From positions 496,001 through 560,000 of the forward strand of contig JBDWSF010000018.1 in assembly GCA_039985655.1 (NCBI GenBank): a DNA stretch of 64,000 nt, given 5' to 3'. The translations under genes were made by a program, and so were the position numbers. The notes below the pieces were generated by a model, which worked only from the letters and a program-made list of their open reading frames with translations, had not been told where the DNA came from and made no database searches. Each line of letters begins with the position of its first letter. The first letter of the stretch is position 1. The stretch comes from Postechiella sp039985655 (GTDB lineage Bacteria; Bacteroidota; Bacteroidia; Flavobacteriales; Flavobacteriaceae). Positions 57,916 through 64,000 of this stretch are shown piece by piece.

Positions 57916-60900
57916 ATGAAAAAACTATACACAATTATAGCTTTTAAAAATAAGTACTCAATGAATTTGAGTCTATTTATTGCTTTAACAATACTATCTA
58001 TTACTTATAGTTATGGGCAAGTTACATTCAATCCAAGAACGTCAACTGTGCCATCTAATGGAGCTAAGGAAGTATATCGACTTAAAGGTGATTTCACCAT
58101 GATTGGTAATGCCAACTTAAAAATTGCAGGTTATGATGATAACGATTCAGGAGACAGAGGATCTACGAATGATACCGATATGGAATATATTGATATTGAT
58201 ACTGATCCCACTACGCTTAACTCTTCTTCTGCAACTTTGACCTTTTCTACTGAAAATGGAGCTAAAGAAAGTTGCTCTAAAGTTATTTATGCAGGTTTAT
58301 ATTGGATGGGTAGAGCACATAATGGATCTGATGATAATGATGATGGAGATAATAACCACAACACTTTTGAGGTTTCAAAAGGAGGTCTTACTAAAACTTT
58401 AGACAAACGTATTGTATATCTTAAAGGTCCTAACCAAACAACGTATCAGACAATTTCTTCAGTTACTACAAACGAAATTAATTTCCCTGATAACAATACT
58501 AATAGAAATATTTTTGTTGGCTATGCTGAAATCACTGATTATTTAAATGATGTTGTTCTTCCTGATAATAATGATACAACCTTAGGAGAATATTTTGTTT
58601 CCGACATTGCAACATCGGAAGGTCATGAAGATGTTACTGGTTTTTCTGGTGGTTGGGGAATGGTTGTTGTTTATGAAAACTCCGAAATGAATTGGAGAGA
58701 TGTAACCGTTTTTGATGGATATGCATATATGGATAGTAATGGAGATGATAACACCATTAGTGCATCTGGTTTTCAATCGGTGGATAATGGTCCTGTTAAT
58801 TTGAAACTTGGTATTATGGCCAGTGAAGGAGAACGTGGATGGAACGGAGATTTCTTTGAAATAGAAAAAAGGAACTCCGGTGATTATCAACCGTTAAAAC
58901 ATAGCAATAATGAAACAAATAATTTTTTTAGTTCTAATATTTTAACTAATGGCGCTAGAACTCCAAATTATTATAATAATTCAGGGGTTGACATACTTAT
59001 GTTTAATATTGACAATGGAAGTACTGATCCAAACGACCCTGATTATAATGAGATAATAGGTAATGTTCAAACTTCAACTACATTTAGATATGGTACAAAT
59101 CGAGACTCCTACGCTATTTTTAACGTAACATTTTCTGTTGATGCCTATGTCCCCGAACCTGAAGGTATTCTAACAACCACATCGGTAAACGGAAATACTA
59201 ATCCGCCAGAACTAGAAGTCATACCTGGAGGAAGTGCCACTTATAAAATAGAAATAAAAAATACAGGAACAGAATCTATTAATAACACTACTATTATTTT
59301 ACCAATTCCAATTAGTGTTGATGCCAGTTCGCTTACTGTAAATTCAAATGTATATGCACCATTAACAACGACAAGTATTCCAGAGTATAGAACAGGTATT
59401 GATATAGTTACTGGTGTTGACTATGGTCCAAATGGTTCTATTGTATGGGATTTAGGTGTTTTACCACAACCTCCTACTTCTGACCCTGAACAAATCTTAG
59501 CAGATATAAGCTTTACGCTTACAGCAACTAAAGACTGTGATATTTTAAAAAGCATTTCTTTTAGTTCAGATCCTACAATAAGTCTTAACGGTACTATTTC
59601 TGGTACTGGAGCTACTTCAGGAACCGATTTCACTACCGATTTAATTAAAGGCTATATAGATTCAGGTGATTGTATTGGGACTCCTATTCCTACTCCAAAC
59701 ACAGTAGATGTTATATATCAAGATTATATAAATGAATCACCAACTGGTACTCCTCCAAGTCCTGAGACTATTGAATGTGGAGCAACCATCCCTCCAGCTG
59801 ATATTACTTCAGTTACTAACTTAGCTGATAACTCTGGAATTACTCCTACTGTATTGCATGTATCTGATGTATCAGACAATGGAGACCCTGAAATAATTAC
59901 TAGAACATATAGTATTACTGATGATTGTGGTAATGTTACTAACGTTACGCAATTATTTACAATAAATAATACAACACCTCCTGAGATTACATGTCCTAAT
60001 GATATTAATCAAAATGTTGATACTGGTGTATGTGGTGCAACGGTGACTTTTACTCCTCCTGTTGGAACGGATAATTGTCCAGGTGCTACAACGGCTCAAA
60101 CGGCTGGTTTAGCTTCTGGTGCTACATTCCCTGTGGGAACAACTACTAATACCTTTGAAGTTACGGATGCGGCGGGATTAAAAACGTCTTGTTCTTTTGA
60201 TGTCATCATTACGGATAATGAAGCGCCTGCGATTACATGTCCAAATAACGTGACAGTTAACGTTGATTTAGCAAATTGCTCTTCGACTAGTGTAGATTTA
60301 GGTTTGCCAACTGCTTCTGATAATTGTGGTATAGATACAATAGAAAATGATGCTCCAACTATATTCCCTTTAGGTGATACAACTGTAACTTGGACGGTTA
60401 CTGATACCGCGGGACTAACTAATTCTTGCTTACAAACTGTAACAGTTATTGATAATATAGACCCAAGTATAACTTGTCCTATTGATGTTTTTGCAACTGC
60501 TGATACTGGATTATGTACAGCTTCAAACGTTGATTTAGGAACTCCTACAACTTCTGACTGTGTCGTTTCTACTGTTGATAATAATGCTCCTCCAATATTT
60601 CCATTAGGCGAAACAACTGTAACGTGGACTGTAACTGATGGTTCTGGAAACACTGCTTCTTGTACTCAAAAAGTGACTATAACTGATGACGAATTACCAA
60701 CGATTTCTTGTCCTGCTGATGTTACCGCTAATACATCTGACGATGCTATTGGAAACTGTTCAACAACAGTTGCTTTAGGAACCCCTACAGCAGATGATAA
60801 TTGCTCTGTTGATACTATTATTACTCAAGTAAATAATATAACCATTAATCCTGCCACTTTCGAGTTTGGATTAGGTGAGACAACTGTAACGTGGATTGTA

Positions 60901-63900
60901 ACCGATGGTTCTGGAAACACTGCTTCTTGTACTCAAAAAGTGACTATAACTGATGACGAATTACCAACGATCTCTTGTCCTGCTGATGTTACCGCTAATA
61001 CATCTGACGATGCTATTGGAAACTGTTTAACGACAGTTGCTTTAGGAAGCCCTACAGCAGATGATAATTGTTCTGTTGATACCATTATTGCTCAAATTAA
61101 CGGCATAACTATTACACCTGCTACTTTCGAGTTTGGATTAGGTGAGACAACTGTAACGTGGATTGTAACCGATGGTTCTGGAAACACTGCTTCTTGTACT
61201 CAAAAAGTAACTATAACTGATGACGAATTACCAACGATCTCTTGTCCTGCTGATGTTACCGCTAATACATCTGATGATGCAATTGGAAACTGTTCAACAA
61301 CTGTTGCTTTAGGAAGCCCTACAACAGATGATAATTGTTCTGTTGATACAGTTGTCGCTCAAATTAATGGCATAGCTATTACACCTGCTACTTTCGAGTT
61401 TGCAATAGGTGAGTCAACGGTTACGTGGATTGTAACCGATGGTTCTGGAAACACTGCTTCTTGTACACAAAAAGTGACTATAACCGATGACGAATTACCA
61501 ACTATTACATGTCCTAATAACGTTACAGTTAATGTAGACGTAGCAGATTGTTCTTCTTCAACTGTAGATTTAGGTCTACCAACAGCATTAGACAACTGTA
61601 CTATTGATACAGTAGTTAATAATGCTCCAACTACATTTCCTATAGGAGATACAACGGTAATTTGGACAGTAACTGACGAAGCTGGAAATTCAGCGTCTTG
61701 TACTCAAACTGTAACAGTAATTGATAATATAGACCCAAGTATAACGTGTCCTATTGATGTATTCGTAACTGCTGATCCTGGAATATGTACGGCTTCAAAT
61801 GTAGATTTGGGAACACCTACAACTTCTGATTGTGATGATTCGACTGTTAAGAATGACGCTCTTACAATATTTCAATTAGGTGAAACCATTGTAACTTGGA
61901 CGGTTACTGACAGCTCTGGAAATATAGCAACTTGCGAACAAATTGTGACGGTAACAGATGATGAGTTACCTACAATTACTTGTCCTGATACTATTTCTGT
62001 AACTGCTGATGCCGGTTCATGCTCTGCTACTAATGTAGATCTCGGAGAATCAACAATAGCTGATAACTGCTCGGGAGTCTCTGTTACTAATAACGCTGTA
62101 GAGCCTTTCGCTCTTGGTGATACAACGATAACTTGGACAGTAACTGACGGTTCTGGTAATATAGCAACTTGCGAACAAATTGTCACGGTAACAGATGATG
62201 AATTACCAACAATTACTTGTCCTGATACTATTTCTGTAACTGCTGATGCTGGTTCATGCTCTGCTACGAATGTAGATCTCGGAGAACCAACAATAGCTGA
62301 TAACTGTTCAGGAGTCTCTGCTACTAATAACGCAGTAGAGCCTTTTGCTATTGGTGATACAACGGTAACTTGGACAGTAACTGACGGTTCTGGAAATATA
62401 GCAACTTGCGAACAAATTGTGACGGTAACAGATGATGAGTTACCTACAATTACTTGTCCTGATACTATTTCTGTAACTGCTGATGCCGGTTCATGCTCTG
62501 CTACTAATGTAGATCTTGGAGAGCCAACAATAGCTGATAACTGTTCAGGAGTCTCTGCTACTAATGACGCTATAGAGCCTTTCGCTCTTGGTGATACAAC
62601 GGTAACTTGGACAGTAACCGATGGTTCTGGAAATATAGCAACTTGCGAACAAATTGTAACGGTAACAGATGATGAATTACCTACAATTACATGTCCTGAT
62701 AATATAACTGTAATAGCTGATGCTGGTTTATGCTCTGCTACTAATGTAGATCTTGGTGAACCAATAACAGCAGATAACTGTTCAGTAGAACCTGCTACTA
62801 ATAATGCTTTAGAGCCATTTGCTCTTGGAGATACAACGGTTACTTGGACAGTAACCGATGGTTCAGGTAATATAGCAACTTGCGAACAGATTGTTACTGT
62901 AATCGATGGCGCATTACCTATAATAACTTGTCCATCTGATGTAACAGTAAGTGTAGATACAAATACTTGTGGAGCAACAAACGTTTCTTTAGGCGATCTT
63001 GATGTTGAAGATTGTACAAGTGTTACTGTAACAAACAATGCGCCTACTACTTTTGAGATTGGAAACACTACTGTAATATGGACCGCAATAGATGCTGCTG
63101 GAAATGAAACAACATGTGAGCAAATTGTAACTGTTATAGATAACATTTCTCCAGAATTTGTAGAAACACTTCCTGTTAACGATACGGTTGAATGTGATAG
63201 TATTCCTGATGCTGAAACATTAACAGCAACTGATAACTGTGGAACTGTAAATGTTACCTATGAAGAAGTTAAAACAGATGGTTCTTGTGAATCTAATTAT
63301 ACATTAGAAAGAACTTGGACAGCAACAGACTCATCAAATCTTTCAACAGTTTATACACAAACAATAACCGTAACTGATACAACTGCTCCAGAATTTGAAG
63401 GTTCACTTCCATCAAATGTTACTGTAGAATGTGATAATATTCCTGATGCTGAAACATTAACTGCTACCGATAATTGTAATACAGCTACTGTAGAAGTTGT
63501 TGATGTAAAAATTGATGGTGTTTGTGATTCATCTTATATAATCGAACGTACTTATACAGCTACAGACGCATGCGGATTACAAACAGCACACACTCAAAGA
63601 ATAACAGTTCAAGATAACACGGCTCCAGAGCCAACTACAACTTTTGAAACTAGTATAACTGTAAGCTGTACAGATATCCCTGAAATACCTGCATTAGAAT
63701 TTGCAGATAACTGCTCTTCAAACGTATCTCTAGAGTTCAACGAAACAAATTCTTTTGATGAAAATACACCTACAGATTATGAAATCGTTAGAACATGGAC
63801 TGTTAAAGATGATTGTGGAAACGAAAAGGATCACGTACAAACCCTTACAGTAATTCTTGATGAAGTTGTTACAGAAGTATCGGCTCCAGAAAGATGTTTT

Positions 63901-64000
63901 GATGATGGCGTAATAGACTTAAACGAGTTCCTTTCTGTCGAGAATTTAAACGGTGTATGGGAAATGTTAGAAGGAGATACTGATGCCATTCTAACGAACA
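57916..64000 (+). CDS. Giant HYR-repeat surface protein, T9SS substrate candidate (C-terminus cut off)
   Basis: The frame is open from the ATG at 57916 to the right edge: 2028 codons are visible. It begins with a membrane-targeting start (MKKLYTIIAFKNKYSMN, then LSLFIALTILSITYSYGQV, probably the cleaved signal). The N-terminal globular part (to about residue 400) contains SKVIYAGLYWMGRAHNGSDD, followed by a DUF11-like domain (GGSATYKIEIKNTGTESINN), then at least 13 HYR (hyalin) repeats at 59986-63158 and two or more related domains of another type (ECDNIPDAETLTATDNC). Such proteins in this group end in a T9SS type B domain and are followed by a PorP/SprF gene; both would be outside the window. 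Likely a cell-surface adhesin. Confidence 0.85.
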   Translation, partial: MKKLYTIIAFKNKYSMNLSLFIALTILSITYSYGQVTFNPRTSTVPSNGAKEVYRLKGDFTMIGNANLKIAGYDDNDSGDRGSTNDTDMEYIDIDTDPTTLNSSSATLTFSTENGAKESCSKVIYAGLYWMGRAHNGSDDNDDGDNNHNTFEVSKGGLTKTLDKRIVYLKGPNQTTYQTISSVTTNEINFPDNNTNRNIFVGYAEITDYLNDVVLPDNNDTTLGEYFVSDIATSEGHEDVTGFSGGWGMVVVYENSEMNWRDVTVFDGYAYMDSNGDDNTISASGFQSVDNGPVNLKLGIMASEGERGWNGDFFEIEKRNSGDYQPLKHSNNETNNFFSSNILTNGARTPNYYNNSGVDILMFNIDNGSTDPNDPDYNEIIGNVQTSTTFRYGTNRDSYAIFNVTFSVDAYVPEPEGILTTTSVNGNTNPPELEVIPGGSATYKIEIKNTGTESINNTTIILPIPISVDASSLTVNSNVYAPLTTTSIPEYRTGIDIVTGVDYGPNGSIVWDLGVLPQPPTSDPEQILADISFTLTATKDCDILKSISFSSDPTISLNGTISGTGATSGTDFTTDLIKGYIDSGDCIGTPIPTPNTVDVIYQDYINESPTGTPPSPETIECGATIPPADITSVTNLADNSGITPTVLHVSDVSDNGDPEIITRTYSITDDCGNVTNVTQLFTINNTTPPEITCPNDINQNVDTGVCGATVTFTPPVGTDNCPGATTAQTAGLASGATFPVGTTTNTFEVTDAAGLKTSCSFDVIITDNEAPAITCPNNVTVNVDLANCSSTSVDLGLPTASDNCGIDTIENDAPTIFPLGDTTVTWTVTDTAGLTNSCLQTVTVIDNIDPSITCPIDVFATADTGLCTASNVDLGTPTTSDCVVSTVDNNAPPIFPLGETTVTWTVTDGSGNTASCTQKVTITDDELPTISCPADVTANTSDDAIGNCSTTVALGTPTADDNCSVDTIITQVNNITINPATFEFGLGETTVTWIVTDGSGNTASCTQKVTITDDELPTISCPADVTANTSDDAIGNCLTTVALGSPTADDNCSVDTIIAQINGITITPATFEFGLGETTVTWIVTDGSGNTASCTQKVTITDDELPTISCPADVTANTSDDAIGNCSTTVALGSPTTDDNCSVDTVVAQINGIAITPATFEFAIGESTVTWIVTDGSGNTASCTQKVTITDDELPTITCPNNVTVNVDVADCSSSTVDLGLPTALDNCTIDTVVNNAPTTFPIGDTTVIWTVTDEAGNSASCTQTVTVIDNIDPSITCPIDVFVTADPGICTASNVDLGTPTTSDCDDSTVKNDALTIFQLGETIVTWTVTDSSGNIATCEQIVTVTDDELPTITCPDTISVTADAGSCSATNVDLGESTIADNCSGVSVTNNAVEPFALGDTTITWTVTDGSGNIATCEQIVTVTDDELPTITCPDTISVTADAGSCSATNVDLGEPTIADNCSGVSATNNAVEPFAIGDTTVTWTVTDGSGNIATCEQIVTVTDDELPTITCPDTISVTADAGSCSATNVDLGEPTIADNCSGVSATNDAIEPFALGDTTVTWTVTDGSGNIATCEQIVTVTDDELPTITCPDNITVIADAGLCSATNVDLGEPITADNCSVEPATNNALEPFALGDTTVTWTVTDGSGNIATCEQIVTVIDGALPIITCPSDVTVSVDTNTCGATNVSLGDLDVEDCTSVTVTNNAPTTFEIGNTTVIWTAIDAAGNETTCEQIVTVIDNISPEFVETLPVNDTVECDSIPDAETLTATDNCGTVNVTYEEVKTDGSCESNYTLERTWTATDSSNLSTVYTQTITVTDTTAPEFEGSLPSNVTVECDNIPDAETLTATDNCNTATVEVVDVKIDGVCDSSYIIERTYTATDACGLQTAHTQRITVQDNTAPEPTTTFETSITVSCTDIPEIPALEFADNCSSNVSLEFNETNSFDENTPTDYEIVRTWTVKDDCGNEKDHVQTLTVILDEVVTEVSAPERCFDDGVIDLNEFLSVENLNGVWEMLEGDTDAILTN
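59986..63158 (+). repeat. Thirteen tandem HYR repeats inside the surface-protein gene
   Basis: Repeats begin with the codons for I(T/S)CP at 59986, 60232, 60469, 60703, 60970, 61237, 61504, 61741, 61975, 62212, 62449, 62686 and 62923. Three of them (60703, 60970, 61237) are 267 bases (89 residues) apart and nearly identical at the DNA level; the set 61975, 62212, 62449 and 62686 is 237 bases (79 residues) apart and also nearly identical. These two families differ, so repeats were amplified at least twice. Confidence 0.9.

Noticed and set aside
60096..60653. Minus-strand frame of 185 residues with Val/Thr repeats
   Set aside because: It is the antisense shadow of the same HYR repeats, like the frame at 61359-61595.
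61872..63146. A 424-residue open frame on the minus strand opposite the HYR repeats
   Set aside because: It mirrors the plus-strand repeats exactly and has no signal, motif or start context; repeated Thr/Val/Asp-rich coding DNA leaves the opposite frame open.
1..64000. A complete defence system, prophage, insertion sequence or integron
   Set aside because: No transposase, integrase, Cas, restriction or phage structural genes were found; the orphan ATPase alone is not enough to claim a system.

Overview
The window looks like a chromosome segment of a marine-type Flavobacteriaceae bacterium (Bacteroidota). The base composition is AT-rich. Several promoters carry the Bacteroidota -7 box TAnnTTTG. 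Exported proteins end in type IX secretion (T9SS) sorting domains. There is a PorP/SprF partner protein, many SprB, PKD, HYR, LRR and BspA-type surface repeats, and family-typical genes such as a CAL67264-type membrane protein, a DUF5117 metalloprotease and a DUF3822 protein. No tRNA, 5S/16S/23S rRNA, CRISPR array, transposase or prophage was recognised.

Layout. 1-2888: a truncated lipoprotein, a small membrane-anchored protein and a patatin-like hydrolase. 3142-8510: a T9SS type B adhesin with its PorP/SprF partner. 8680-19166: a repeat-rich locus with two gene remnants, three large surface proteins on the minus strand (two share an almost identical N-terminus) and dispersed intergenic repeats. 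19792-21914: Maf pyrophosphatase, a lipoprotein and an MscS-like channel. 22004-27357: PIG-L deacetylase, a 38-residue membrane peptide, a sodium:solute symporter and a Gfo/Idh/MocA oxidoreductase, probably one sugar-handling operon. 27469-29380: EttA and a small membrane protein. 29520-33307: a second Gfo/Idh/MocA enzyme and a tandem pair of ThuA-domain lipoproteins. 33469-36994: a NYN-domain protein and a DUF5117 zinc metalloprotease.

37174-40983 is a minus-strand operon containing kdsB and a KdnB-like Kdo 8-oxidase, pointing to modified Kdo in the outer-membrane lipid. 41036-43274: DUF4126 protein and a RecD/Pif1-like helicase. 43405-46967: an inner-membrane protein, DUF3822 protein, RsmD and two exported proteins. 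47028-47360 is the RNase P RNA. It is followed by an apparent insertion made of dispersed repeats and one orphan P-loop ATPase. Then come dnaX, split by a run of 17 A, a lipoprotein, a MiaE-type hydroxylase, a PorT-like barrel, the ppk1-ppx polyphosphate pair, a SixA-like phosphatase, an unknown exported protein, and the first two thousand codons of a giant HYR-repeat protein that runs off the end.

Most interesting points: the 17-A run at the end of domain III of DnaX, which probably makes tau and gamma forms by slippage; the modular assembly of the surface proteins, where three BspA modules sit exactly between an LRR domain and a sorting domain that are adjacent in the paralogue; the orphan ATPase with its repeats between rnpB and dnaX; a KdnB/KdsB operon without an adjacent KdnA; and the unannotated 38-residue membrane peptide in front of the symporter. 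No complete, clearly new defence or mobile system was found.
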